64,000 nt of DNA from Polyodon spathula (taxonomy: Eukaryota > Chordata > Actinopteri > Acipenseriformes > Polyodontidae). A model generated the notes under the pieces. The model made no database searches. It was not told where the DNA came from and was given only the letters and a program-made list of their open reading frames with translations. Location: contig NC_054555.1 of assembly GCF_017654505.1 (NCBI RefSeq), forward strand, positions 6,751,335-6,815,334, given 5' to 3'. Both the position numbers and the translations under genes were made by a program. Positions 1-13,330 of the stretch are shown here, in pieces. Positions within the stretch are counted from its first letter, which is position 1; every line of letters starts with the position of its first letter.

Positions 1-1626
1 TTTATTAGCCTTCAGAATCCATGGCAGATGTTGCTGTCTTTTTCAAGATGGAGATGTATTTATTTAGACCATGTGGTGTTCTTAGTTGTAAACTTAATGC
101 CATTTATATAGAAATTCAATCTCTATAGATCAAACTGGGTTCTACAACTGATTTAGAGTTGTCCAGTGATTACAGCCTTACCCTTGTATATGGCATGACT
201 ATCAAAAGTGATACAGTATTTTTTAATAACACACACCCTTTGTATAACACGCATGACTGGACAGCCTTGCATTACATCTCCAGTATAAAACACTCCTCTT
301 GTATAACTCATACCTCTTGCAAACTATGAAAGAATGCCATAGTATACTATATCAGGCACGTTCCTTTGTCTCGTCTAGAAAATCGTCACTCCATTCCATT
401 GCTCTGGTGTTGTACTCTGAAAACTGTGCCATGAGCTACCCTCCTACAAGTATTTGATTTGTTATTGAAAATCCCAAAGCCGGATACTAGCAAACCTACC
501 TGAATGGATTGCCATTAGCGGTTTAGGGCATTGTGCAGCTCAAGCCCCATAACTCCTTCTTTTATTACCCTGTCAATGCATGCTGTGTGCATGTGTGATA
601 ATAAAAAACAACTCAAAGGGTCTCTATGGATGGACGATTAAATCAGTCGCACACAAGCTCACTTATGAAACGATATTTGTCAAAACAGAAAGTTGTCATA
701 CTTAAGTGGTTAAGCTTCATTAAATGGCAGTCTAGACATTGAATAATACAATAAACTGCAGAGTGTTGAAATGTGTTGAGGTACAAATGAAAACCAAATG
801 CCCACACAAAGTAATCAAACCTCAAATCCTATTTACATATGCCCCAATCTTCTGTTGTACTATATTAAGAATACATTAGGGCATTTGTATCTATTCATGT
901 GTACAGTTTCCATTATGAGAGGCAGGTATCATGCTATTTGACATGTGTTTATGAAACCAAGTTATTTTTCAATTTAGAAATCTTACTTTTTCTATCCATA
1001 AGTTCAAAATGATAGTTGTATACTCCTCTTTAATGTATTTGTTGAACTTTCTAATGGAAGTTCTTTATCAGTATATATTCTACACAAAACATTGTGTAAA
1101 TTGCCTTGAAATTTGAATTTTGTCAGTGGATTAAGTATAGTCCCAGTATCAAATCTCTTTATTTAAAGTTTAAATATGGCACCAGTCTCTAAAATAACTA
1201 TAACTGCAAAGTTGCAAACATATGGTGACATTTAAAGACATTTACAACTAGTAAAGTAGCAAAGAAGAACCATGCAGAACTCAATACTGAAAGCATCAGT
1301 ACTTGACGTGGCTCAGTTCTATGACACTGTGGCAGCACAGATTTTGCAGAGCAGTTCAGATTCCCATGGTTCAACATGACCTACATCTGAACTGACAGAC
1401 CATCACAGTGATACTGTAAACTCAAGCAGTCCTGTCATAGCAGGGGCACAATCATACGTCTGCTATCACTAATGCGGTTCAACTGAAGGTTGGAGCCATA
1501 TAACATGAGTGTTATTATGGTCAGGGGGCTATATAAGTCACATCATATCATAGCTCTACATCAGAGGGGTTTTTATATGTTTGAGAAATTGCACTCCCCC
1601 ACCCAAAATCGCTTTATATAAAATGG

Positions 1627-1692
<66 letters not shown>
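1627..1692. repeat. TA microsatellite
   Basis: About 58 bp of uninterrupted TA and a short degenerate tail. Confidence 0.95.
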
Positions 1693-1995
1693 GAGAGTAG
1701 TGAAGAAACAACTATAAAAAGGTGAAAGTTATAGTTGCTGTATTTTTTGACAACCAAAATGTAGGGTCACAGGAAAATAGCCTTTACGAAATAAAAATAA
1801 AAAATCTCTTGGATTAAAGACATTGTTAAAGCCAATGCAATGGAAGGATAACCTTTGACTGGAGTTTTTGAACACATTAGCTATCTGAATGCCTCTAACT
1901 CAACGTACTTCACAATCAATAAAGGGAAAGTTACACAGAGATGTCAAAAACACATTTGGGAAAACATGCAAAAGAAAATCAATGAAATATAGAAT

Positions 1996-2034
1996 TCTAT
2001 TATTATTATTATTATTATTATTATATTATTATTA
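1996..2034. repeat. ATT microsatellite
   Basis: About 12 ATT units with one interruption. Confidence 0.9.
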
Positions 2035-4952
2035 CAGTACAAATGTGAGGTAAATTTTAAAAATTTAAATAAATGAATAATCTTAATGTTGTGCAGTAAT
2101 GATTTTAGCCAATATTTGCCCTTGCCTTATCTTACCTACATATTTATGTAATGAATGCCATTACTTATTGCAAAATTCATATTACCCAGAAAGCAGATGC
2201 ATATGTTAAAGAGACAGCAAACAAGATAAATTAGTGGTTTTAGCAGAGCGGATTAAAAGCAGCCTCAGGGAGGGTAATCTAATATCAGTTCTTAAATCAT
2301 GAGGACTCAGACAATCCATCACTTAACCTGGTTTGTTGTGTGCACTCAAAGGGAGCAAGAGCAACAGCTTTAGGGTTATAAATTTTCTGAAAGGAAAATA
2401 TTTTTATACCAACTGTTTAATACTACCAATAAAATATTCTTCTGGTATTCTTAATGTATTTTTCCAAATGTAGTTTTTGCTTGGAATAAAACCATGTCTG
2501 TCTTTGGAACAGAGCATTCCAATAACCCAATGTTATTATTAATATTTTTGGGTTTAAAAAAAATCAGAAACAGTTTTGTAATCTGCAAAGTTTTGTTCAG
2601 AATAAGGATTCAGCACATGCCCATTCCCAGTACGAGATCTTTACACTACTTTACCACTGGAGTCCCCAGCGATATTTGTATATGAATCAAAACTGATTTT
2701 AACATTGAAGACATTGAAAAGACTTCTAATCGAACTGTTTGTTACTAAATTCATTATGTTTCTTTTTGTATTTATTGGATTGCAATAGGACTTGGATGTG
2801 CGTACTGTATGCTAGCCTTGCCAGCTGTAGAGAGCTGACTCAGTCTATCTCTGTTTGGCTGGGATGTGACCAGGGAGCATGGGACTCTCCTTGACCTCAA
2901 TTCCATAATCAACAGGATCACTTTCCATGGAGATGGCAGAAACCATTCTACCGGATCCTCAACCAGACCATATGGATGACTACTTAACAGAGGCAGACAG
3001 TGGTCACGTGGGAGCCTGTAGCATTACAAGCCATTGACGTCTCAGCAGGATTCACTGTGAAGCAAGTTTTCAAGGTCCATGACATAGAAATATAGTATTC
3101 ATTAATAAATTAATTGATAAATTCATACCTTTGGATTAATTACTACACTGGGTGCATAAGGCATATTCCCTTTTTTAAATAAAATAGGGTCATTTTAGTC
3201 TCTCTAGGCTGATTTTGATTAACACAATGCAGCAGCAACTGCCTCACCTATTTCCTTTCCCTCACATATGAAACCTGGTTCCCTCTGAAATTAAAACAGT
3301 GAGGCCCAAAATCATATTGAAAACAGAGCCATTATGTGTCTCTATCAATATATTCATGCCTTTTCCAAACAGCTTCCACACTGTTTCCCCCTGATATGAG
3401 TAAATCTGACAGAGGCCGCTTGATGCAGCCTGTTTTCTCAGCTCTGCTGGAAACATGGAGAGACTGTCTGAACCCCCATCTGCTCCCACTCGCTTTTGAA
3501 ATGCAAACTTGGGTTCATGAACTCCAAGTGCCCGTGAGAGTTGCTAGCTACACATCTAGCTAGCAACATGCTCAACGTATTCAAAACATATATCACAGCC
3601 ACAACCATGACAATGAAATAGTCACAACAGTTCCTTCCAATAGATACCTCACATCATTAATTTATGGTAATCGCGTTATCATTGTCTATCACTGTACATC
3701 TGGTGTGGCTGAAGATGCATTCATTCACTACTGTGAATCTGATGAGCCTATACCCTACAGCTGGAACGGGGCTGTTAGGAAACAGCCAATGACGTATTAT
3801 GCCCCCCTGGCATAGAGTCTAGGGTGAACACTGCTCAATGATCTGAAAAAATGGACACTTCTCAAGAGGTGCAAAAGTGCCCCGAAATATCTTAGAAACG
3901 TCTCAGCAGACCTCACACTAACACATAAGACTTACTCATTTGATCGCTGGAATGTAAGCATATAAAATCAACAGATAGACAATTAAGGTGCATTAGCGTG
4001 AACGTTCAAATCAAATGAAAGCAACCTGAAACAACAAAAGAAAAATGTGTACATGTCACAATAGGATACCTATTATTGTTAGTCTGCATGCAGCAGGCCA
4101 AGGCCTCCACTGTGCTGTGCAGAACTGTAGTATCTGTATTTAACAGTTTCTCAATATAACCTCATTCTTCTACACCTGGGGTAATACCTGTATTTTTCAG
4201 ATCAAAGGGAGATTATTCATTTAAAATTACATATGCAATGCCTGGTAATGTGATCAAGGAAACCCTGCTACTTTGTATTATGGATTTAATTGGCAAAGAT
4301 CGGGCATCTGAGATGGGAGAGGTGAAAGACTGACAGGAGAAACTTTCCTCAAGAAAATCACCCTGCACACACTGGCTAAATATACCCATTAATATTGTCA
4401 TCACAAGAAGCATTGGAATTGATTTCATATCAGCAGATTACACTGCTCTCATTATATTGATAACGTATGGTAAAGGTTTCTGATTATCCTAATTCAAGTA
4501 GATTTAAATATAGGGTTGTTGTTTCCTCATATCTCTTTTTCTTTGTAAAAAAAAAAACCCAAAAAATAATTACATTTTTTTTTTTTTTTACAATTTTCAA
4601 AATTCATAATAAAAAAGAGTCATTGGTCAACAGTAAAATATCATCTTTATTTAATCATTAATATCTGTCACAGCTGTCATTACCTGTAAGACAGTAAGAG
4701 ACTGAGGTGACAGTTACTGTAGATGCCCCAAGTACCAAAAACACAGGGCACTTAATGTAATACAAAGCCAATCACCTAGCAGGTCTTGACTGCAGGGGAC
4801 TATATTAATGCCTTTTTAAACCACACAAATACAGTATGTTTGTTTTTAAAATATGATATAAAGTTGCATAATGACCGCTCTGCTCTGAAACTAATTTGCC
4901 GAGATGATCCATGAGGTTTCACAGTGATTGGCATGACAAAGACTAGAAATAA

Positions 4953-4954
<2 letters not shown>

Positions 4955-5022
<68 letters not shown>
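4955..5022. repeat. TA microsatellite
   Basis: About 66 bp of uninterrupted TA. Confidence 0.95.
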
Positions 5023-5024
<2 letters not shown>

Positions 5025-6206
5025 ATGTTCTGAATGCAAAGGCAGTTTTTTATGCCTATGTATTATGCCTATGCACTATCGCTTCAGGCTACCTTACTAG
5101 TTAACCCCTTTTCAGTTGGTTGCTAGGAAACAGTTTGATTTGGCAGCAGTGGTGTATGGAATAGCTTTCCTGGACAGTCTAGCAGGCTAAGATAGTGAGA
5201 TCAACATTTATGATATACTTAAAATGCAGTCACTGTTTTAGCACAAACATGTTTTTAATATCTGTCTGACTGTCTATCTTTCTGTCTACTGCATATATTT
5301 TTGAAAAACAGCCTAAATCTATTTACATTGTAGGTTATTGTAAATTCCTTAAGTCTTGTTTCAGGACCATGGACAGCTCCCCTTATTATATGCTGCTAAG
5401 ATAAAGACATTTCACATTCATACCTTTTGTCTATGTTTTACATAATGTATTCATCCTTCAGATGCATTTTGAAGTTACTAACCTCGATCACTCTAAAATA
5501 TAACAGCCACTTAAGATGTGAGTATGTAGTAATCAGCTTCAACATTAAAAATGCACAGAACAGTTCATTTACATCATTTTCCCTTTCTGAAGCATAGGCC
5601 CCAGAAGGATTACACACTTCTGCCTAATTTAACCTGCTCCTCATAAACCCAGTCTGGTTATAATTAAGAGTAGATAAAGAATATATATAATATTAGTTTT
5701 TAAGAACAGATATATTATTATTATTATTATTATAAATTACTTCAGCATCTAGAAACTATTCAGAAGCAATATCCATTCCATCCATTGATTAGAAATAAAA
5801 ACTGCAATTCAAATTAAAGCAACTGCGCCCCCTTCTGGAATGTTCTATTAAATAAATTGGATAATGAGCACAATTCAATTAACATTGTAGGTGTCAAATA
5901 TATATATATATAAACTTGCATACTTTTATGTAAAAGGCTAAATAATTACCGGTACCACATCAGCCAAACTGAATCTCAGTGGGTCTAATATTGTTCTTTA
6001 ATGACTGTGGTTTTTGGTTCAGATGACAAATATACAACCTTGTCATATATCTTATTTTAGCTGAAATTCGGTGTTCAGAGCTGACATTAGTCATCTAATT
6101 AAATTAGTCTGGTGGTTTTAGACCCAAGAGGACATTAGTCTGCATAAAAAAAAACACCACCCAGTTTGGCACTATTCCCAGTCTCTGCTTGAGAGAGGCC
6201 CAGGAA

Positions 6207-6448
6207 CAGGTAGGCTCAATTCCTGTTTTTCAATCTTTGCGATTGTCCTTTCATTTGAAGCCAATTTAACCGATTAACAGTGATTGTTTTAAGTAATTTG
6301 TTGCCACTGTGAGAAGCTAATTTTAACAGAATACCGCCAATTGCAATTTTGATCAATCATTGATTGGAATTGATTAAAAGGGAATAGGAATTAGGTATTG
6401 ATTTTAAAAAGGAACTGGAATTGAAAAACAGGAATTGACTCGACCCTG
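6207..6448. mobile_element. hAT-type MITE with 8-bp target duplication
   Basis: The inverted ends are CAGGTAGGCTCAATTCCTG on the left and the complement of CAGGGTCGAGTCAATTCCTG on the right, followed by TTTTTCAAT on both arms. The flanking 8-mers CCCAGGAA (6199-6206) and CCCAGGAC (6449-6456) match at 7 of 8 positions. At 242 bp it is non-coding. The ends and duplication length fit hAT elements. Confidence 0.75.
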
Positions 6449-8622
6449 CCCAGGACTGAATGGTAGGAGGTGTTCAGGTCCGGAAAGCAGCATGCTTGTG
6501 AGGGAAGCTCTCATAACATCTGACAGCTCCATACTTGCCTCACTGTATCCAGTGCCATTGTGCCTCAGTTTTCATCAGCACTAAATTTGCAGATTTGAAA
6601 TATTAAAAAATATATATCTAGCAAAGCCAGATGCGAGTCTAGGCTGGGATAATTTTAAACCACATGTTGGTATCACATCTATTGGCTCTGGGCACACTAT
6701 CAGACCAATTTCATCGTGAAACCTTTGGTTGAAAAACATTAAAAATCCTTACATGTTTCCAATATTCAGGCAAGTTTAAACATGTGGCATAATCTCATCA
6801 TAGTTTCCAGACCAAGCCTTTCGATTGTAGCCATAACTGCTGGGCAAATCTCGTTTTGAAAAGCCGCCAGCACCAATCAATGCGACGACTATTTCCAGGG
6901 TACCTGCAGGGGCTGAAAGCTGGCAGGAGACAAATAATCAAATCTATAATACAATAGATACCAGAATGCTTCAGCACCTCAAAATGTGCCTGTAAAAGAC
7001 GATACTTGCTGTAAGACTTTTGCATCAAAATGTTTGCAAAACAACTAACCGTCACAGACTCTGGAGGAATGCTGAGGCAGTTCAGTGTGAATCAGTTGTA
7101 CATGGTGAACTGCAACTCCAGCTCATGTGCTGAATACCAATTAAAGCAGCCATATGGCTGCCAGCGAGCCGATAATGCATTTTCTGGCTATAGACAGCAT
7201 GATTATCCCATGGCAGTCTAGTTTCTGTTTTTTTTTTTTTTTTCTTTAATTCAACTAAGGAAATCGTTTGCAGTTCACAGGAGCTGTCTCTACTGAAGTA
7301 GAAATAATTTGTCTCATTCTCACGTCTCAGAACTGTCAATGAAGAAATCTGAGGACTTCCAGCAGGCTGAGAAAATGAATAAAGAAATCGGTCAATAGAA
7401 TTACAATTCTTCAAGGTTGTCCAAAAATAGATTGGCGAGTTCTTACTTCCTCCTGTAATTATCTCAGGAGCTCAAACAGAGCAAGCACTATTAATAATGA
7501 TAATAGTCGTGAATACAATAATACATGGATAGTAAAACTGTGTGCTTGTATGTATGGTAACTTGCTCCTGCCTGCCTCCTGAGACACCTTTGTAAACATG
7601 CTATCTGTAGCTCATATTCCAGGCAATGAATAAATAATTTAAAAGTTACTTAAGGGTGCATTTTTGGTCAAAACTCAGTGACCTCATATCAGGAATAGGG
7701 TTAAAAAAAAAAAAAAAAAAAAAAAGTGAGTTTTGTTTGGTTATTTTAAAAAGTCGCTATAAGGATATCTGTGCCATAATCAAAATGTAATCCTAGGCTT
7801 TGAGACAGTTTACAAACATTCTTTAAATACCACAGGAGGTAACGTTTTATTAACTGTGGATATTTTGCACTGTGTATTAGGAACATGTAGCTCAGTACAG
7901 CTGTATGCAAGGGCTCCGAGGGGTTAAACAGACCTGCAGAGTGGGAAAAACAACACAATCCACCTGTTTTCAACACATCATGTTCTAGAGAGGTTAGAAA
8001 CACCAGATAGTGTTTGTACTTTACTGTACAGTCTGCAATCACTGCAGTGGCAGCAGACTTCTAGTTGTTACCTCTTTTTAAAAAATTACATTTCATTCTT
8101 TATTTTTAGTTCTCCAAAGATCCCAAGGTGCATGTTAAACAACACAACAAGCTATTTGTTCTATGCACAAACAGCACCACAGCACCACCCCATGGTGAAA
8201 TATCAGTACTACAGTAGCCGTTTCCTGCTTCCACTACTTCTATATTGTACACACACACACAAACCATCATGTGCAAATTTATTAGAACACCTCATTGCTT
8301 CTGTAGCTTTGATTTGTTTAGCATATGAAATCAAACCTCTGGAACAGAACATCTTGGAAAGTGGTCAGATTAGTAATTGCCTATTTTAATTGATGACTTT
8401 TATAGGCCACACATGCATTTAATTTAAAATAGTCAGAGAAAAGGAACACATAGCCACAAATGGTAAAATGCATGAGACTTTGTAGAAGTTGTTTAAGATG
8501 CCTAATTAAAAAGCAAAAAAGCGGTCTAACAGTTTCACACATGCATGCCTGTTGTTTCTATACCACTGATTACTGACCGAAGATTGAAATTCTCTCACCC
8601 TGAGGTTTTCATGCAGGTAGGT

Positions 8623-9555
8623 TAGTGCACTCCATTTATGAGAATCACATCTGTCCTGGATGATTTGATTCTTATAAGCGGTTGATTCTTAAAAGCAGAC
8701 CGATATGATTACAATTAGCAAAAGCATGCCTCCTTGCATCAGCAGTTTAAATACAGTATGCAAATGTCAATGGTGCTCAACCACGCAGGACAATACATCA
8801 AAACAGGTCCTTGTGGGTAAGCAGCTTATTATATGTTCATGATTATGTTAACTCAGGCTGCACAATCATATTTAACTACAGTGTACTTGAGAAGCGACCA
8901 TCTCGTGAGGGTGCCAAGATTAACTGCCGTGCGGTGTTACATGTAATGGCCTTTGAATTAAAATTACATTACAGCACAGTATTTTACTGTCAGGACTACC
9001 ACTGCATTTAAGCATCTGTGGCTTAGCTCCACAATCCCCACCCCCCATCACCTTTGTTGCTGTTACAATCCCCCTTCCTCTCCATGCATATCACACAATA
9101 ACAGTGCTATACCCAGTACATATTCAATGAATGTGTATTCACTTTATTAAAACACATTTTCACTAAGAGAACACAAAAAATACCTGTACAATGCAGTCGC
9201 GTGTCTTTCTTTTTCCTGCCATGCCATAAACTGCATGACTTGCTTTTTATTACTAGGTGTCACTGTGGACCAGGGACTATTACTGCACATGCAGTGTACG
9301 TGCCTAATCACGCGAGATGTGATCAAATTCAAATTCAAAAACAGCTTTATTGGTTGTACATGCCATTGCACTTGAAACAAAATTGTATTACATGCAGTCA
9401 GTTTGCCCGGAAATGATTCTTATAAGCAGATTGCTTGATTCTTACAAGCAGATTATTTTACATCAGTTAGTATAGGAATGATTTGGTCCCAGTGGTCTTG
9501 ATCATTATATGCAGTTGATTATTATATCAGTAATTCCAAAAAATGGAGTGCACTG
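8623..9555. mobile_element. Old non-autonomous DNA transposon (possibly pogo/Tigger-like)
   Basis: Short inverted ends GTGCACTCCATTT (8625) and AAATGGAGTGCACTG (9541-9555) next to TA. Subterminal repeats of TGATTCTTATAAGCGG type occur on both sides (about 8666-8700 and 9414-9465). The interior is non-coding and seems to contain a nested LINE-end fragment. Assignment to a superfamily is tentative. Confidence 0.5.
9318..9412. repeat. Possible LINE 3'-end fragment
   Basis: ATTCAAATTCAAAAACAGCT followed by TTATTGGTTGTACATGCCAT resembles a common fish repeat end (…CAAAAAGCTTTATTGGCATG…). It is short and diverged. Confidence 0.35.
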
Positions 9556-9638
9556 TATATAAAGGATATAAATGCCAGATCTTGAGGCCAGATCTTTACT
9601 GGAAACAAACCTGCCCAATAGGTTACTAGGGTGTCAGT

Positions 9639-9639
<1 letters not shown>

Positions 9640-9682
<43 letters not shown>

Positions 9683-9722
9683 CTATATATATATATGTAG
9701 TTATATATATTATAATATATAC
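9640..9722. repeat. Interrupted TA microsatellite
   Basis: About 36 bp of TA and further broken TA-rich units, directly after the 8.6-9.6 kb TIR element. Confidence 0.9.
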
Positions 9723-12170
9723 ACCGGCTCAATTTCAAATGTGACCTCACAAAAATACCAGAAGTATTTATAAAACATTTGGAAATGCTGTTAATAATTT
9801 GCTCCAAAAAACCTAATTAAAACATTGCATCTAATACATTAAGCATCCCACTATTAAATATGCCTACCTGAGCCCAGCTGACACACAGCACTGCAATTAT
9901 TTCACAGAAACGCTAAACAAGTTGAAATTGAGGTCGATTCAAATAATTTGGGGTCCATTGACCCGCAGTATTCAATATTGTCCAGTAGGTATGTGCATGA
10001 GAAATGCAGATGAAAAGGGCTATGAATGTTCATCTCTGTTATCATTCATCTACAAATTCAAAGCATTGTCAATTACGTTATTTTGGAGACTCTTTTCTGA
10101 AGGAGGTTCGCAGCACAAAGAAACTCTGCAGCCCAGTTCACAATAAACAGCTGCCCCCTGCAGGTGATATTTCAGTGAAAGCCTTGTTTTTACACAACAA
10201 GGTGATTTTTAGAGGTATCCTCCAAGTAACACAGAAACTACTTCTGCTTCAAAGCAAGGATCACAAGATCTTTACTGGAAACAAACAGCTGTCCAGTAGA
10301 TTACCAGTCTGTGCTGAATTATACAATCTGCCAGAGAAAATTATTATCATATAGCCAGACCTGTTGTGGTGAGGGTCATGAACGATCATCATTTAATACA
10401 AAGCGGCAGGAGCAGCTTTCTTCAGCAGCGCGGTAAAGACAACACACTGGACTGCCCAACTCCAATGCTGAGTGGCAAGTTATTCAACAGGAGTCTTATT
10501 TCCACCTCTGCAGCACACTGGGCTGCATTTCTCATCTAATGTATCTGGGAAACAGTTTTGGCCCTCATTATAACTGTTGGAGGTTCCAACATTGTGCAGC
10601 AGGCAACTGTACATTGGTTTAACAGTTAACCATCAATGCACAGTATTTTATAGTAGTTAATATTTAATATACAACAATGAATTTGTTTTTGGTTGAATGT
10701 TACCATATAAATGCTCCACCAGTCAGATGACTTACTCAGATTTCTCAAAAATGTGTGAAACCTCTTTGTTAAAGCATGGGTAAGCATGGTGGCAAAGAGA
10801 GGTATAGTAACAGAAATTTAAAAACAAACAAACATGCAAACCATGGTAAACTATGGTAAACGCATAGGAAACCTGAAAAATGACAGCAAATTTAGTGTAG
10901 TAACCCTTTATTAGGGGCTCTACTGCAGAAAAGAAGCAGTCACTCTGCAACAAGTTAAAGTGCTGATACCTTATAGATAACTGATGTTAAAATCAGCCTA
11001 ATTCCGTGAATTGAGCTGCCTTACAGTTGAAGCCATGGAAGACCAGGTGTTTGCTCTGATTATCGATCATGGAGAGTAGCTCAGAAAAGCTGTGAAACTT
11101 GCCTGGGGCCATGATCAAGTTTGCAATCGAATAATTCTAATAACTGCTGCAATATTAATAACATCAACGTGTCTGTACAGTCTCCAGTCCAGAGGTTATT
11201 TTCTTAAGAGAAAGAGACATGTTTTGTTAATAGAAGAAAGGCAAGGGCAAGCAAACAGAAAGCCTAAAGTTTGAGTGAAATTCCTTTCACATAAACTATT
11301 TTCTACTTTTATTTTTTTTAACTGCCAGATAAATTTAGAGAGAAAGTTTTCTTGCAATAGTTATGTCCTTATGAAGACAGTGCAATATCTATGAGAATAG
11401 GAATGTAAGTAGCACACTGATAAAAACTCCACTAGACGAATCTTCAGAGTTGTCGACAGTTTTCAGTTGGCATTGTAATATAGGCCTCATCCCTCTGGGA
11501 AACTTTCCGTTGCAGACACTACCCTCTTTGTATCCAATCAGCTTGGACTGTTTACTGTGATATAGGCACACATTGCTGTAGAGAGCATGTGACAGACAAT
11601 GAATAGATTGAACATGGGATCCATAGAGTATCTTCTAACTTTAGAAACACAAAGGTAGCTGTTTCTTTTACTACTTATAACCAGTCACCATTGATCTAAA
11701 CAGTAGATTTAAAAACAGTTCAAAATCACAAACTACTTTTGTTCTTATGTAGACAAATAGACATTTGAGTGATGTTGGTTTCCATTACCATGGTACACAA
11801 AAGATCCCACTTTCAAGGACATTAATGGAACAATAATAAATAAACTGCATTGTTTATTGCAGGAATATAAATATTCCCTGCTAAAATGTTGATTTGAATT
11901 GGGTCTTAAATGACTGTACCTACTTCAGTTGAAGTTAAATGAAAAATGACTTTTTCCTAGCAGTTTCTAAAAACAAATCTGCATTATAGTTCATTGTAGT
12001 CCAATGAGGTCCTTTAAACAATCTTCTTTCTTTATGAATGAACAGTTGACATAGAATTAAAAAGCACTGAATCTAGTCTTTTTACCTTCACCTCGTAGGC
12101 TACTCCATGCATTTATAACCCCAATTAACCGGAAATGTACAAGAAAATCTGAACACTAAGAACAAGGTCT

Positions 12171-12450
12171 GGATGTATTCTGTGTGCATGCATGTAAGAT
12201 TACTCCATGCAATGTATTTCTGTGTGCATGTATGTAAGATTACTCCATGCAATGTACTTCTGTGTACATGCATGTAAGATTACTCCATGCAATGTATTTC
12301 TGTGTGCATGTTTGTTAGATTACTGCATGCAATGTATTTCTGTGTGCATGCATGTAAGATTCCTCCATTCAATGTATTTCTGTGTGCATGTGTGTAAGAT
12401 TCCTCCATTCAATGTATTTCTGTGTGCATGTGTGTTAGATTACTCCATGC
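12171..12450 (+). repeat. Minisatellite, 40-bp unit, about 7 copies
   Basis: The unit TGTGTGCATGCATGTAAGAT + TACTCCATGCAATGTATTTC repeats from 12181 with few substitutions, and the last copy is partial. Confidence 0.95.
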
Positions 12451-13189
12451 ATATTTTATGGCACCATTAAGCCTTAGGATGTTAAAATGCTCTCAAAAGA
12501 ATAACTCAAATATCAGGCCCCAGCTATTGATTTTTGGAAGCCACATTCATATATTACACTGCACCCTGACCAATGTAATTTTTACGGTATAGTTTGTGTG
12601 GGTCCTCAGTTATCAGGGAAATATAAGCAAGTTAACAGAAAATCTTGTGGGGCTGAAATACAAGTAGATTCCTTCACGAGAAAAATCCAGGGCTATTTTT
12701 AGACATTTCCAAGCTATTTTCATAAATTACTGGAATAATTTAAACACTTGCCATTCTCTATTCCCAGAGCCCATGCTAATTATACCATGTTCCCTCTGGT
12801 AATAAATCTTTGATACACTCTTGATCTTGCATGGGATTTGTCATTGCTTTACAACCCTTAAACTTATATTTCCCTTATGTTTTCTCAGTTACGTTTACCT
12901 AATGTTCTTTCAGTCAGATACTGGTTTTAAGCTCACAGCCTTAGAAGTTATTCAAACTACTGGGGTTGTTTGAGTTGCTTATATAGACCCTGATTTACCA
13001 CTAACAGATTCACCTCATCACATCTATCGATCCTGAGCTGTGTAATGGCTGTGATCAATAATTTGCCATGGGGTATTCACTGCCTTCATGTTTTGTAAAG
13101 TAGGCTAAATTACTGTCCCTGTTTGCCGATTTGGAAGTATTGTTACACAGGGAACAAGGGTGGTCTGTTAAATAAAATAAAATGCAAAC

Positions 13190-13330
13190 AACAGGGGTCC
13201 CCTGTGGCTCCCCTGCTAAAAGCAATGCTGTTTAGAGAGCAGGGTGAGTCATGCAAGTGTGGTTTGAATCCTGCTGTTGTCAATTTGCAGATCTTGGCTG
13301 AGGACCCTGAGAGAGCGTTGCATTGACACT
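13190..13330 (+). repeat. Possible tRNA-derived SINE
   Basis: A B-box-like GGTTTGAATCC at 13260-13270 lies downstream of a GTGGCTCCCCTGCTAAA segment that could be a decayed A-box, in the usual spacing. The stretch is more GC-rich than its surroundings. No tail or target duplication could be confirmed. Confidence 0.35.

Noticed and set aside
2923..3033. 36-codon ORF beginning MEMAETILPDPQPDHMDDYL
   Set aside because: It looks protein-like but is short, with no splice signals or family match. Not enough to call an exon.
12207..12470. 87-codon ORF with repeating Cys/His-rich peptide
   Set aside because: It is a translation of the 40-bp minisatellite; its openness follows from the repeat unit lacking stops in that frame.
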